Source: Methylobacterium mesophilicum SR1.6/6
Lineage (GTDB): Bacteria; Pseudomonadota; Alphaproteobacteria; Rhizobiales; Beijerinckiaceae
DNA: 64,000 nucleotides
Assembly: GCF_000364445.2 (NCBI RefSeq)
Contig: NZ_CP043538.1
Span: 3,537,874 to 3,601,873, forward strand
Direction of reading: 5' to 3'
Each line of letters opens with the position of its first letter. The stretch's first letter is position 1. The notes under the pieces were generated by a model, which was given only the letters and a program-made list of their open reading frames with translations, made no database searches and had not been told where the DNA came from. The position numbers were made by a program, and so were the translations under genes. This document shows, piece after piece, positions 17,267 through 26,516 of this stretch.

Positions 17267-18283
17267 TCAGAAGACGTGGAACGCGACGCCGGCGAGGAAG
17301 CTCTTCTCCTCGGTGCCCTTGAAGGTCGCGGTCTCGACGTTTCCGAACTTGTTGTGCCAGTACTGGAAGCCGACGAAGACATCGACCCGGTTGGGCTGAT
17401 CGTAGACGAGCTTGCCGAGATCGAGCACGAGGTTGGTCCGCGACAGGAATTCGAGCCCGCGGGGCGGGTTGAAGGCGAAGGCGGCCGGATTGCTCACGCC
17501 CCGCCCCTTCGGCAGCACGATGTTGTTGAAGCCTACGAGGCTGAGCGGCAGCCCCGTGAAGGTCAGGGGAAAGCTGTAGACCAGCTCGAATTCCGGGACC
17601 GTGTCGAAGCTCTGGTCGCGGTCCGGCTGGAGATTGAACCCGTTCCGGTTCCACTCCTTGTAGGCTTGCACGGAGAGGTTGAGAAAGCCCGCCGGCACGT
17701 CGAAGGCGAAGTTCAGGCCGCCGACGATGTCGCGCTTCTTCGAGCCGAAGGCGTCGTTCTGGGCGTTGGCGTCGAAGCCGAAGGCCAGCGACACCTCCTT
17801 GACGAGGCCGGGAACGGTGAAGGCCTTCGTGCCCGTGAGCGCGTTGAGGCTCAGCGTGCCGCGATACAGCCCGTAGGCTTCGGTGTTGCCGTAATCGGCG
17901 AAGAACGGGGCGGCGACGGAGCCCGGCGCGTTGGTGGTGCCGGCCGGGAACTGGGACCCGGACTTGAGGATGTCGAGGGAGAAGAAGTTCGTCCCGTAGG
18001 CCCAGGCATCGGCGTGGGAGATGTTCAGGATGTGCTTGGGCGCCGCGCGGGAGACGAAGCTGCCGTCGGGGCGCTGGATCTGGATTCCGGGCGAGACGGT
18101 GGGGAACTGGTAGCGGTAACTGATCTGGGTGTCGGCGAAGAGGAAGAACGGGCCGTCCTCCACCACCGTCGTGGCTTCGGGCGCCACCGGCGCCGAGGAG
18201 GCCGTCCCGAGGTCCTGCGCCCCCGCCGCGCACGTCATCCCGAGCGGCAGCAGCGCGGCCGCGATCCGACAAGCCATGGTCAT
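17267..18283 (-). CDS. Putative Tsx/OmpK-like outer-membrane nucleoside channel
   Basis: 338 residues. A Sec leader (MTMACRIAAALLPLGMTCAAGAQ) precedes a chain of alternating hydrophobic/aromatic strands that ends in VAFHVF, with the terminal phenylalanine of outer-membrane beta-barrels. The pattern FADTQISYRYQFP, WAYGTNFFSLDIL, VSVQAYKEWNRNG-type strands and SLVGFNNIV is like the Tsx/OmpK nucleoside-channel family, though the identity is not certain. It is the last gene of the run that begins with the NCS2 permease and the molybdenum hydroxylase. A nucleoside/nucleobase porin fits there well. It could instead be an uncharacterised barrel. Confidence 0.7.
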   Translation of the reverse strand: MTMACRIAAALLPLGMTCAAGAQDLGTASSAPVAPEATTVVEDGPFFLFADTQISYRYQFPTVSPGIQIQRPDGSFVSRAAPKHILNISHADAWAYGTNFFSLDILKSGSQFPAGTTNAPGSVAAPFFADYGNTEAYGLYRGTLSLNALTGTKAFTVPGLVKEVSLAFGFDANAQNDAFGSKKRDIVGGLNFAFDVPAGFLNLSVQAYKEWNRNGFNLQPDRDQSFDTVPEFELVYSFPLTFTGLPLSLVGFNNIVLPKGRGVSNPAAFAFNPPRGLEFLSRTNLVLDLGKLVYDQPNRVDVFVGFQYWHNKFGNVETATFKGTEEKSFLAGVAFHVF

Positions 18284-18308
18284 GTCCGCCCCCTCCTCCC
18301 GGCCGCCT

Positions 18309-19649
18309 TCAGTGCGAAGCGTCGGCCCGCAAACCCGCGCGCTGGCGCGCGACCTCGTCCGGCGTGACCGCCTGACCCTGCCCGCCCCATTCGGCCCGCA
18401 TCCAGGTCGCGAGGTCGGCGAGCGCCGCGTCGTCGATCAGGGCGGCGAAGGGCGGCATGGCCTCCATCCGCTCGTTGCCCGGGAAGCGCTGCGCCGGGAG
18501 CCCGACGAGGATCGCCCGCAGGAGACCGCCCGCGCCCGCGACCCGCATCGCGGTGTTCGTCCGCAGCGGCACGGAGACGTGGGGGATCCCCTCCCCCGCC
18601 CCGCCGTGGCAGCCGGCGCAGAGGCCGGCGTAGCTGGCCCGACCCCGGGCCGCGACCGCCGCCGGGATCGCCGCGGGGGTGGCGGCGACCGGCGTCTCGG
18701 GCTCGGCCGGCAGGGCGTCGCGGTCGAACAGGTAGGCGGAGAGCGCCGTGAGGTCGGCCGCGTCCATGTGCTGCGTCGAGAAATGCACGACGTCGAACAT
18801 CTGGTGCGTCGCGCCGCCCTGGGCCGAGAGGCCCGTGCGCATGAACCCGACGAGCCCGTGCGGGGTGAAGCCCATCCGCGCGAGGCCCGCGGGCGTGATG
18901 TCGGGCGCCTCGACGCCCTCGATCGTGGCGCCGTGATAGACGGCGTCCGGGCGCATGGCTTGGAGCGCGTTGCGCGGCGTGTGGCACTCGCCGCAATGGC
19001 CGAGGGCGTCGGCGACGTAGCGGCCCCGGTTCCACAGGGGTGAGCGGCCCGGATCGGGCGCGGCGACGGTCGCCGGCAGGCTCAGGAGGTTCCAGGCCGC
19101 CAGGGTCCAGCGCTGGTCGAACGGGAAGGCGAGGGTATTGGCCCTGTTCTCCACCGCGACCGGCGCGCGGGTCATCAGGTAGGCGTAGAGGGCGTCGACA
19201 TCCTCCGGCGTCAGACCGCGATACGACGTGTAGGGCATCGCCGGGTAGAGGTGGCGGCCGCCCGGCGCGATCCCGTCGCGCAGGGCCCGGTGGAAGTCGG
19301 CGCGGCTCCAGCCGCCGATGCCCTGCGGGCTCGGCGAGATGTTGGTGGCGTGGATCGTGCCGAAGGGCGTCTCCAGGGGCAGTCCCCCCGCCCAGGGGGC
19401 GCCGCCCCGGGCCGTGTGGCAGGCGAAGCAGTCGGCCGCGGCGGCGACCTTGGCGCCGCGGGGGGCGAGGCCGCGCACGGCCTCCGCGCTCAGCGGGGTC
19501 TCGACGTCGCGCGCGACGACGCTGCGCTCCAGGGCGCCGGAGGCGACGAGGCCGGCCGCCGAGACGGCCACCGCGAGGGCCGCGGCGAGCCCGGCGCCGA
19601 CGCGCCGCGCGGGGGTGGTGAGGGACGGGATCCGCACGGCGCGCCTCAC
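18309..19649 (-). CDS. Tri-heme c-type cytochrome subunit of molybdenum hydroxylase
   Basis: 446 residues with an N-terminal hydrophobic leader/anchor (about 17-37) and three heme c sites: CFACH (74-78), CGECH (219-223) and CAGCH (344-348). This is the layout of cytochrome subunits of alcohol dehydrogenases and of periplasmic molybdenum hydroxylases such as nicotinate- or isoquinoline-type enzymes. The first GTG overlaps the stop of the 2Fe-2S gene as GTGA, so translation is probably coupled; a second GTG four codons later is possible. It would carry electrons from the 2Fe-2S subunit to the respiratory chain on the periplasmic side. Confidence 0.9.
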   Translation of the reverse strand: MRRAVRIPSLTTPARRVGAGLAAALAVAVSAAGLVASGALERSVVARDVETPLSAEAVRGLAPRGAKVAAAADCFACHTARGGAPWAGGLPLETPFGTIHATNISPSPQGIGGWSRADFHRALRDGIAPGGRHLYPAMPYTSYRGLTPEDVDALYAYLMTRAPVAVENRANTLAFPFDQRWTLAAWNLLSLPATVAAPDPGRSPLWNRGRYVADALGHCGECHTPRNALQAMRPDAVYHGATIEGVEAPDITPAGLARMGFTPHGLVGFMRTGLSAQGGATHQMFDVVHFSTQHMDAADLTALSAYLFDRDALPAEPETPVAATPAAIPAAVAARGRASYAGLCAGCHGGAGEGIPHVSVPLRTNTAMRVAGAGGLLRAILVGLPAQRFPGNERMEAMPPFAALIDDAALADLATWMRAEWGGQGQAVTPDEVARQRAGLRADASH

Positions 19650-20191
19650 GCGGTCACCAGACCGGGGGTCGCCAGCACGAGGTCGCGCACCGCCTGATGG
19701 TAGCGGACGTAGCCCGTGCAGCGGCAGATGTGGCGGTCGAGGGCCTCGGTGACGACCCGCTCGACCTCGTCGCGGCGGATCGGCTCGCGGCGCAGGCGCT
19801 CGATCAGCACGCTCGCCCCGGTGACGAAGCCCGGCGTGCAGTAGCCGCACTGGAAGGCGAAGGTCTCGATGAAGGCCTGCTGGACCGGCGAGAGCACGAC
19901 GGTGCCGTCCGGCGCGGTGCGGGCATGGCCCTCGACGGTGCGGATGCTCCGCCCCTCGAACCAGTGCGCGCCGGTGATGCAGGCGCGGATCTCCCGCGGG
20001 CCGGCCGCCTCCTCCAGCATCACCGTGCAGGCGTGGCAGATGCCCTGCCCGCAGCCCATGCGGCTGCCGGTGAGGCCCAGCCACTCGTGCAGGACGTCGA
20101 GCAGGCTCGTGCCGACGGGGACGGGGATCGGACCGACCGCCGCGCCGTTCACGCGGAGCGAGAGGTCCTTGATCTCGATGGCGGCGCTCAT
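19646..20191 (-). CDS. 2Fe-2S subunit of xanthine-dehydrogenase-type enzyme
   Basis: 181 residues. The plant-type ferredoxin cluster uses C47, C52, C55 and C71 (GCGQGICHAC then ACITG); the second cluster uses C115, C118, C156 and C158 (FQCGYCTPGF and HICRCTGY). It has no signal peptide, so if the enzyme is periplasmic it must be carried out by the Tat leader of the large subunit. Its ATG overlaps the large-subunit stop (ATGA), and its own stop overlaps the cytochrome start, so the three genes form one tightly coupled unit. Confidence 0.93.
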   Translation of the reverse strand: MSAAIEIKDLSLRVNGAAVGPIPVPVGTSLLDVLHEWLGLTGSRMGCGQGICHACTVMLEEAAGPREIRACITGAHWFEGRSIRTVEGHARTAPDGTVVLSPVQQAFIETFAFQCGYCTPGFVTGASVLIERLRREPIRRDEVERVVTEALDRHICRCTGYVRYHQAVRDLVLATPGLVTA

Positions 20192-23025
20192 GCCAGTGCC
20201 TCGCGGATGCGCTCGGGCCGGATGGGGAGTTCGTGGAAGCGGTGGCCGATCGCGTGCGCGACGGCGTTGGCCAGCGCCGGGACGACGGCGATCATCACGA
20301 CCTCGGCGATGCCCTTGGGCGGGTCGGTCTCGGAGAGCGGCGGCAGGATCTCCACCGTCTGGTTCCACGGGGCCACGTCGCGGGCGCGGGGGAGCTCGTA
20401 GCGGTTCCAGTTCCACGTGCCGTCGCCGGGGCCGTCCTCGTAGAGGGGCAGCACCTCCTTGAGGGCGTGGCCGATCCCCATGGCGAGGCCGCCCTGCACC
20501 TGGCCGGAGACCAGCTCGGGCACGATCTGGCGGCCGCACTCGAGGATCGAGTGGTGGGACAGGATCGTCACGTCGCCGCTGGCGGTGTCGACCGCGACCT
20601 CCGCCAGGGTGGCCATCGGCGCGTAGTAGGTCGTGCCGACATTGTTGCGCTGGGTCGGCGGGTAGAAGACCGCCGCCCGGGGCACGAAGTGCCAGCCCGC
20701 ATCCGCCATCAGGGCGCGGCGCTCGGGCGGGGCCCCGGCGCCGTAGCGCACCGCCAGGGCGTCGATCGGCAGGCGCGTCCGGCCCGTTGCGGGCAGGTCG
20801 AACTCGGCCTCGGCCCATTGCCAGCGGTTGAAGGTGTGGAGGGTCACGCCCACCGGCAGCCCGAGCCGGTGCGCCTCGGCGGCCACCGCCTCCAGGGACA
20901 GCGGCGGCAGGCCGCCGCCCAGCACCCGGCCGTCCACCAGCCGCAGCTCGTCGCGGGCGACCACGTGGTAGGAGGCCAGCGCCCCGCCGCCGCCGCCCCG
21001 CGCCCAGAGCGCGCGGGCGGCGGGCCAGACGGCGTGGTCGACGAGGAACCGCGCGGCCGTCCGGGTGGCGTGGCCGAGGTAGTAGGCGGAGTTGGTCGCG
21101 CTCATCGGCGAGGTGAAGCGCGGCGTCCAGCGGGGGTTCTGCGCCCGGCGGTCCTCCTCTTCCTGGGGCGTCGTGTAGGGCTGGTCGGAGGTCTCCAGCG
21201 GCATCTCGGGCCAGCGCACCACGCCGAACGCGGTCTCCGAAGGCACCCGGCCGAGGATCTCGGCCACCATGACCGCCTGCGAGGTGGTGACGCCCGGGCC
21301 CATCTCGTGGGCGACGTGGCGCAGGCTCAGGCGGCCCCGCGGGTCGAGCTCCAGCGACGCGACCGCCGCCTCGGCGCCCGTGCCGTAATCCTTGTGCACC
21401 TGCGCGAAGCCGACGCCGTAGCGGCGGCCGGGATGGGCGGCCTCGTAGGCGGCCTTGCGCGCCGCCCGGTCCCGCCAGAGCGGGTGCGCGGCGGCCTTCG
21501 TCAGGATCTCCGCGTTGCGCAGCGCCCCGGCCGGGACCGCGCCCTGGCTGTTGCGCTGGCCCGAGCGGAGCACGTTGCGCAGGCGCAGGTCGATCGCGTC
21601 GATGTCCAGGAGCGCCGCCGCCTCGTCGACCATCATCTCGGTGGCCGACATGGTCTGGAGCGTGCCGAAGCCCCGGGTCGATCCGGCCTCCACGGCCCGC
21701 GAGGCCAGGGCGATCGCCTGGAAGTCGCTCTTCGGCAGGTAGTAGATCGACTGCGCCGCGGTGGCGCCGACGAAGGAGACCGCGACGGAGTAGTTGGGGC
21801 GCCCGCCGCCGTCGCAGACGAAGCGCCCGGTCATGGCCCGGAACCGGCCGCTGGCCCGGTCCACCAGCAGGACGTTGTCCATGCGGAAGGCGTGGCGCTT
21901 CAGCCCGTTCTGGAACTGCTCGAACCGGTCGTTGGCGAGGCGCACCGGCCGGCCGCCCGCGTAGAGCGCGGCCACGACGCAGAGGAACGGGAAGATGTGG
22001 TGGTCCTTCGTCCCGTACCCGACCGTGTAGCCGACCTTGAGATCGACCTCCCTGAGCGGGAACCGGGATTTCGAGACCAGCGCGGCGGCGGCCTCGGCCA
22101 CGTCGTAGGGCGACTGCGTCGCCATCATCAGGCGCAGCGTGCCGGTGTCCGGATCGTACCAGACGTTGCCGTTGTCGGCCTCCATGGCCGAGGCGTCCGT
22201 CGACTGCGACCGGTAGGTCCGCCGCATCACCAGGGCGTCCGCGCCGGCGCCGTCGATCTCGGCGGCGATGGCGGCCGCCGCCGCCATGCCCCGCGCGAAG
22301 GGGCCGTCGTCGCCGGCCTTCGGCCAGGCGGGCTCGTCGCCGGAGAAGCCGGCGAAGATCGGGGACTGCGCGAACGGCGAGAACCGGTCGGGCGCGTCCG
22401 GCGCGTCGCCCTCGATCCGCACCCAGCGCGAGGCGCCGTAATGGGCCGGCGGCCTGGGACCGGTCTCGGCGCCGTACTGCACGACGTCGTCGGCGAAGCG
22501 CAGGGCGCGCTTGGCCGCGGCGAAGCGCGGGAAGTCGGCGTAGATCAGGATCGCCACCGGCTGCCCGAGCAGGCGCGGCGTCTCGCCTTGCGGCACGAGG
22601 AACCAGTCGCCGAAGAAGTCGGCGTGCGGGACCGAGACCCCGTCCGCCACCAGGTCCTCGTGCCGGACGATCCGGTCCGGCTGCAGGGCGGCCGGAAGCC
22701 GCGACAGGTCGAGGCCGGTGAAGCGGCGGTCGGCGCGGGTCGCCGCGACGAGGAAGGCGTGGGCTTGGCCGTCGGGCCAGCCGGCGAGGTCGCGGGCCCG
22801 GTAGTCGCGGGAGAAGGTCTTGGCGCCCGTGACCTTGGCGACGGCGTCGAGGCGGTAGCGGGGCCGGCCCGGCGCGACCCACGGGGAGCCGGCGGACAGG
22901 CCGGTCTCGGCGAGCTGCGCCCGGGCCGGGGGCGCCAGGAAGGAGACCTTCACGGCGACGCCCGCCGCCGCGCCGGCCTTCAGGAAGTGGCGCCGCGAGA
23001 GCGCCTTGATGGTCTCGGCCGACAT
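20188..23025 (-). CDS. Tat-exported molybdopterin-binding large subunit (xanthine dehydrogenase family)
   Basis: 945 residues, about the length of isoquinoline-1-oxidoreductase-type single-chain Mo subunits. The N-terminus LSRRHFLKAGAAAGVAV with cleavage near PPARAQ is a classic twin-arginine signal. Then come the MoCo domains: YRLDAVAKVTGAKTFSRDY, VGYGTKDHHIFPF, GSTRGFGTLQTM, and near the C-terminus KGIAEVVMIAVVPALANAV, where the Glu (about 908) aligns with the catalytic Glu of the family. The usual GGGFGR-like loop is replaced by VGYGTKDH, so the active site may differ. The chain is followed by the 2Fe-2S and tri-heme cytochrome genes and preceded by an NCS2 permease. Purine hydroxylation is inferred from these neighbours; aldehyde or N-heterocycle substrates are alternatives. 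Confidence 0.92.
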   Translation of the reverse strand: MSAETIKALSRRHFLKAGAAAGVAVKVSFLAPPARAQLAETGLSAGSPWVAPGRPRYRLDAVAKVTGAKTFSRDYRARDLAGWPDGQAHAFLVAATRADRRFTGLDLSRLPAALQPDRIVRHEDLVADGVSVPHADFFGDWFLVPQGETPRLLGQPVAILIYADFPRFAAAKRALRFADDVVQYGAETGPRPPAHYGASRWVRIEGDAPDAPDRFSPFAQSPIFAGFSGDEPAWPKAGDDGPFARGMAAAAAIAAEIDGAGADALVMRRTYRSQSTDASAMEADNGNVWYDPDTGTLRLMMATQSPYDVAEAAAALVSKSRFPLREVDLKVGYTVGYGTKDHHIFPFLCVVAALYAGGRPVRLANDRFEQFQNGLKRHAFRMDNVLLVDRASGRFRAMTGRFVCDGGGRPNYSVAVSFVGATAAQSIYYLPKSDFQAIALASRAVEAGSTRGFGTLQTMSATEMMVDEAAALLDIDAIDLRLRNVLRSGQRNSQGAVPAGALRNAEILTKAAAHPLWRDRAARKAAYEAAHPGRRYGVGFAQVHKDYGTGAEAAVASLELDPRGRLSLRHVAHEMGPGVTTSQAVMVAEILGRVPSETAFGVVRWPEMPLETSDQPYTTPQEEEDRRAQNPRWTPRFTSPMSATNSAYYLGHATRTAARFLVDHAVWPAARALWARGGGGGALASYHVVARDELRLVDGRVLGGGLPPLSLEAVAAEAHRLGLPVGVTLHTFNRWQWAEAEFDLPATGRTRLPIDALAVRYGAGAPPERRALMADAGWHFVPRAAVFYPPTQRNNVGTTYYAPMATLAEVAVDTASGDVTILSHHSILECGRQIVPELVSGQVQGGLAMGIGHALKEVLPLYEDGPGDGTWNWNRYELPRARDVAPWNQTVEILPPLSETDPPKGIAEVVMIAVVPALANAVAHAIGHRFHELPIRPERIREALA

Positions 23026-23036
23026 GGCTTCTCCCC

Positions 23037-24428
23037 TCAGGCCCGGTCCAGGACGGCCGCGTGCGGGAAGGCGGGCTCCGCGTCGGCGACGCGGTGCTCG
23101 GCCCCGGCACCGAGACGGTCCGAGTTCAGCAGCAGGTTGAGGACGATCGCCCCGATGGCGCCGAGGGTGATCCCGCTGTGCAGGATCGGCCCGGCCCAGT
23201 CCGGCGCCGTGGCGGCGAAGAGCTTCGGCGCCGCCATCGGGATCAGGCTCAGGCCGATGCTGACCGCGACGACGATCTGGTTCCGGCGATCCCCGAGATC
23301 GGCGCCGCCCACGATCTTGAGCCCCGCCGCCGCGACCATGCCGAAGATCACGATGCCGGCGCCGCCGAGCACGGCCGGCGGGATCGACGCCACCGCGAAG
23401 GCGACCTTGGGCAGGAGGCTGACGCCCAGGATGATGAAGCCCGCCGCGACCGTGACGTAGCGGCTGCGCACCCGCGTCATGTTCACGAGGCCGACGTTCT
23501 GGGAGAACGAGGTGTGCGGGAAGGTGTTGAGGCAGCCCGCGATCAGCGTCGAGAGCGAGTCCGCCATCAGGCCGCGGGTCAGGGTCCGCTTGTCCACCGG
23601 GCGCCCGACGATGTCGCCCACCGCCAGGAACATGCCGGTCGACTCGACCAGCGTGACCATCATGACGATGCACATCGCCGCCACGGCCGTCAGGTGGAAG
23701 GTCGGCCAGCCGAAGTGGAACGGCGTGACGAGGGCGATGAGCGGGCGCTCGGCCAGCCCGTCGAGGCGGAACAGGCCGAGCGGCCAGGCGAGGCACAGGC
23801 CCGCGACGAGGCCGATCAGCACGGCGACGTTGGCGACGAAGCCGGTGGCGAAGCGGCTGACCACCAGGATCACCGCCAGCACGAAGGCCGCGACGCCGAG
23901 ATGGACCGGGGCGCCGAAATCGGCAGCCCCGAAGCCGCCGCCCGCCCAGTTGATCCCGACCGGCAGCAGCGTGACGCCGATGATCAGGATGACCGTGCCG
24001 GTGACCAGCGGCGGGAAGAAGCTCGCGAGCCTGGAGAAGAACGGCCGGAGCAGCAGGCCGAACACACCCGCCCCGATGGTCGCGCCGAAGATGCCCGGCA
24101 GGCCGATCGTCGGATCCTGCGCCATCGCCACCATCGGGCCGACCGCCGCGAAGCTGACGCCCATGATGACCGGCAGGCGGATGCCGAAGACCCCCAGGCC
24201 GAGGGACTGGATCAGGATCGCGATGCCCGTCACCAGCAGGTCGCAGTTGATCAGGTAGGCGACCGTCTCGGTCGGTAGATTCATCGCCGCGCCGAGGATG
24301 AGCGGCGGCGCGACAGCCCCCGCGCTCATCACGAGCACGTGCTGCATGCCGTAGGCGAGGAGCTTGGGAAGGGGCGGGATCGCGTCGACCGCGTCCACCT
24401 CGCGCGTTGTCCTGTCGTGAGACGTCAT
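23037..24428 (-). CDS. NCS2 (nucleobase:cation symporter-2) uric acid/xanthine permease
   Basis: 463 residues, 14-helix UapA/PucJK-type permease. The N-terminal QHVLVMSAGAVAPPLILG segment and the NAT signature SQNVGLVNMTRVRSRY are both present; the QNVG form is frequent in urate/xanthine carriers. It is first in the minus-strand run, 11 bp before the molybdenum hydroxylase large subunit, and divergent from 8-oxoguanine deaminase. It probably brings urate, xanthine or a related oxopurine across the inner membrane with H+ or Na+. Confidence 0.92.
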   Translation of the reverse strand: MTSHDRTTREVDAVDAIPPLPKLLAYGMQHVLVMSAGAVAPPLILGAAMNLPTETVAYLINCDLLVTGIAILIQSLGLGVFGIRLPVIMGVSFAAVGPMVAMAQDPTIGLPGIFGATIGAGVFGLLLRPFFSRLASFFPPLVTGTVILIIGVTLLPVGINWAGGGFGAADFGAPVHLGVAAFVLAVILVVSRFATGFVANVAVLIGLVAGLCLAWPLGLFRLDGLAERPLIALVTPFHFGWPTFHLTAVAAMCIVMMVTLVESTGMFLAVGDIVGRPVDKRTLTRGLMADSLSTLIAGCLNTFPHTSFSQNVGLVNMTRVRSRYVTVAAGFIILGVSLLPKVAFAVASIPPAVLGGAGIVIFGMVAAAGLKIVGGADLGDRRNQIVVAVSIGLSLIPMAAPKLFAATAPDWAGPILHSGITLGAIGAIVLNLLLNSDRLGAGAEHRVADAEPAFPHAAVLDRA

Positions 24429-24868
24429 GGGCGTGTCCTCCGCCAGCCGGGACCTGTCGAGGCGTCGTCCCGTGATGGTGTCGTCGGGGACCCGGCAGCG
24501 GTGGCCGGACCTCTTCCGGGTCCGGGCCGCCAGGAGCGGGTGTGGGGCCAGTCGCAGGGCGGGCCGTGCAGGCCCTCCCGGGTGCGAAGGAGCGGGCTCT
24601 CGGCGGCCGCTCCGGTGTCATGCGCTGCCGACTTGGCTGGCTCTCAAACCTTGCATGGCTGGCCACGAATGCCATGCCGGGATTTCGGAAGCAGTTTGCG
24701 AAAAATCGCCAAGGTGGCCGGTGGCGGCTGCCGTATGCTGCGGCCCGCTGACGGCCCCGAGACGGTGCGCCCGGCACGGCGTTCCTGCCGCCAGAGGGCG
24801 GCATCTGGCCGTGGGGAGGCGTCGCGGCCCGTCCGGCGCGGCCTCCAGGGCGCACCCGGAGAGACGCG
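24429..24868. promoter_or_regulatory. Divergent control region: NCS2 permease / 8-oxoguanine deaminase
   Basis: 440 bp between divergent purine genes. About 24650-24720 is less GC-rich and holds TTTCGGAAGCAGTTTGCGAAA, an imperfect inverted pair that could be a LysR-type operator, near 24685. No RNA gene or open frame with a recognisable product. Confidence 0.4.
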
Positions 24869-26227
24869 ATGACCTCCCTGCTGCTGACGAACGCCGACAT
24901 TCTGGTGACGATGGACGCGCAGCGCCGAGAGATTCCCGGCGGCGCGGTCTACGTGGAGGACAACCGCATCGTCGCCGTCGGCCCCGCCGCCGAGGTGCCG
25001 CAGCGGGCCGATACCGTCCTCGACATGCGCGGCCACGCGGTGATGCCGGGCCTCGTGAACACCCACCACCACATGTACCAGACGCTCACCCGCGCGGTGC
25101 CGGCCGCGCAGGACGCCGAGCTGTTCGGCTGGCTGAAGGCGCTCTACCCGATCTGGGCCCGGCTCACGCCGGAGATGGTCCGCGTCTCGACGCAGACCGC
25201 GATGGCGGAGCTGATCCTCTCGGGCTGCACCACGTCGAGCGACCACCTCTACATCTACCCGAACGGTTGCCGGCTCGACGATTCCATCGAGGGCGCCGAG
25301 GAGATCGGCATGCGCTTCCACGCCGCCCGCGGCGCGATGAGCGTTGGGGAGAGCGCGGGCGGTCTGCCGCCGGATTCGGTCGTCGAGGACGAGGCGGCGA
25401 TCCTCGACGACACGCGCCGTGTGATCGAGCGCTGGCACGATCCGGAGCGCTTCGCCATGCGCAGGATCGTGGTGGCGCCCTGCTCACCGTTCTCGGTCAG
25501 CCGCGGCCTGATGCGCGATGCCGCCGACCTGGCCCGGCACTACGGCGTCTCGCTCCACACCCACCTCGCGGAGAACGACGACGACGTCCGCTACAGCCTG
25601 GAAAAATTCGGGATGACGCCGGCGGAGTACGCCGCCGACCTGGGCTGGACGGGGCCCGACGTGTGGCACGCCCACTGCGTCAAGCTCGACGATGCCGGCA
25701 TCGCGCTGTTCGGCCGGACGGGGACCGGGGTGGCCCACTGTCCCTGCTCCAACATGCGCCTCGCTTCGGGCATCGCGCCCGTCCGGCAGATGCGGTGCAA
25801 GGGCGTGCCGGTCGGGCTCGGCGTCGACGGTTCGGCCTCCAACGACGGGTCGCACATGCTGGGCGAGGCGCGGCAGGCCCTGCTGCTCGCCCGCGTCGGC
25901 TCCGGGCCGGCGGCCCTGAATGCGCGCGAGGCGCTGGAGATCGCGACGCTCGGCGGCGCGAAGGTGCTGAACCGGGACGATATCGGCGCGCTGGCCCCCG
26001 GCATGGCGGCCGACATCGTCGCCTTCGACCTGCGGGGCCTCGGCATGGCGGGGGCGCTGCACGACCCCGTGGCCGCCCTCACCTTCTGCGCGCCGCAGAC
26101 GGTGGCCTGGAGCGTCATCAACGGGAAGATCGTGGTCCGCGAGGGCCGCCTGACGACCCTCGACACCGGGGCGCTGGCCCGCTGCCACAACGCCCTGGCG
26201 GCGGCCCTGGTGCGGGGCGAGGCATAG
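24869..26227 (+). CDS. 8-oxoguanine deaminase
   Basis: 452 residues, amidohydrolase superfamily, cog0402 type. The metal site shows NTHHHMYQTLTR (HxH), HTHLAEN, VWHAHCVKLDD and GLGVDGSASNDGSHML, an arrangement characteristic of 8-oxoguanine deaminase rather than guanine deaminase or TRZ/ATZ hydrolases. It converts 8-oxoguanine to urate and ammonia in the cytoplasm. That product feeds the PuuD pathway directly, which explains its position beside the permease. Start ATG with GGAGAGACGCG upstream. Confidence 0.9.
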   Translation: MTSLLLTNADILVTMDAQRREIPGGAVYVEDNRIVAVGPAAEVPQRADTVLDMRGHAVMPGLVNTHHHMYQTLTRAVPAAQDAELFGWLKALYPIWARLTPEMVRVSTQTAMAELILSGCTTSSDHLYIYPNGCRLDDSIEGAEEIGMRFHAARGAMSVGESAGGLPPDSVVEDEAAILDDTRRVIERWHDPERFAMRRIVVAPCSPFSVSRGLMRDAADLARHYGVSLHTHLAENDDDVRYSLEKFGMTPAEYAADLGWTGPDVWHAHCVKLDDAGIALFGRTGTGVAHCPCSNMRLASGIAPVRQMRCKGVPVGLGVDGSASNDGSHMLGEARQALLLARVGSGPAALNAREALEIATLGGAKVLNRDDIGALAPGMAADIVAFDLRGLGMAGALHDPVAALTFCAPQTVAWSVINGKIVVREGRLTTLDTGALARCHNALAAALVRGEA

Positions 26228-26303
26228 GCCGGACGCCCTCCGCTGCGGAAGCTGCCAGATTCGCACGTCGTGGTCTAACACCGACGTCGAGAAAAGTACG
26301 CGC

Positions 26304-26422
26304 TTTCCCCTCCCCCTTGTGGGGAGGGGCAGGGGTGGGGGTGGGGGTGGTGCCGGATCGAGCGTTCCGGTGCCTCCTGCACCACCCCCACCTCCAGCTC
26401 CTTCCCACAAGGGGGAGGAGAG
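26304..26422. repeat. Long intergenic inverted repeat (CCCTCCCCCTTGTGGG type)
   Basis: Two arms of about 45 bp face each other around a 35-bp spacer. The left arm begins CTCCCCCTTGTGGGGAGGGG and runs into a GGGGGTGGTGC tract; the right arm is its complement and ends CCCACAAGGGGGAGGAG. It lies between the convergent 8-oxoguanine deaminase and bhcD genes and could fold as a strong hairpin, acting as a bidirectional terminator. Similar CTCCCCCTTGTGGGGAG palindromes are dispersed in many alphaproteobacterial genomes. Confidence 0.75.
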
Positions 26423-26516
26423 CGCGTCTCGGCCACAGACGTGTGAGCATCATCGCCCGCTGATCGGGAAGGGAGAGCAGTGCCCTCTCACCTTCGGGCA
26501 GCGCCCGTCGCGCCCG

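Noticed and set aside
19646..23460. Very long open frames antisense or out of frame to the molybdenum hydroxylase genes (over 1000 codons)
   Set aside because: They are shadows produced by about 70 % GC; their products are Arg/Gly/Ala-rich with no family motif, while the chosen frames have full domain signatures.
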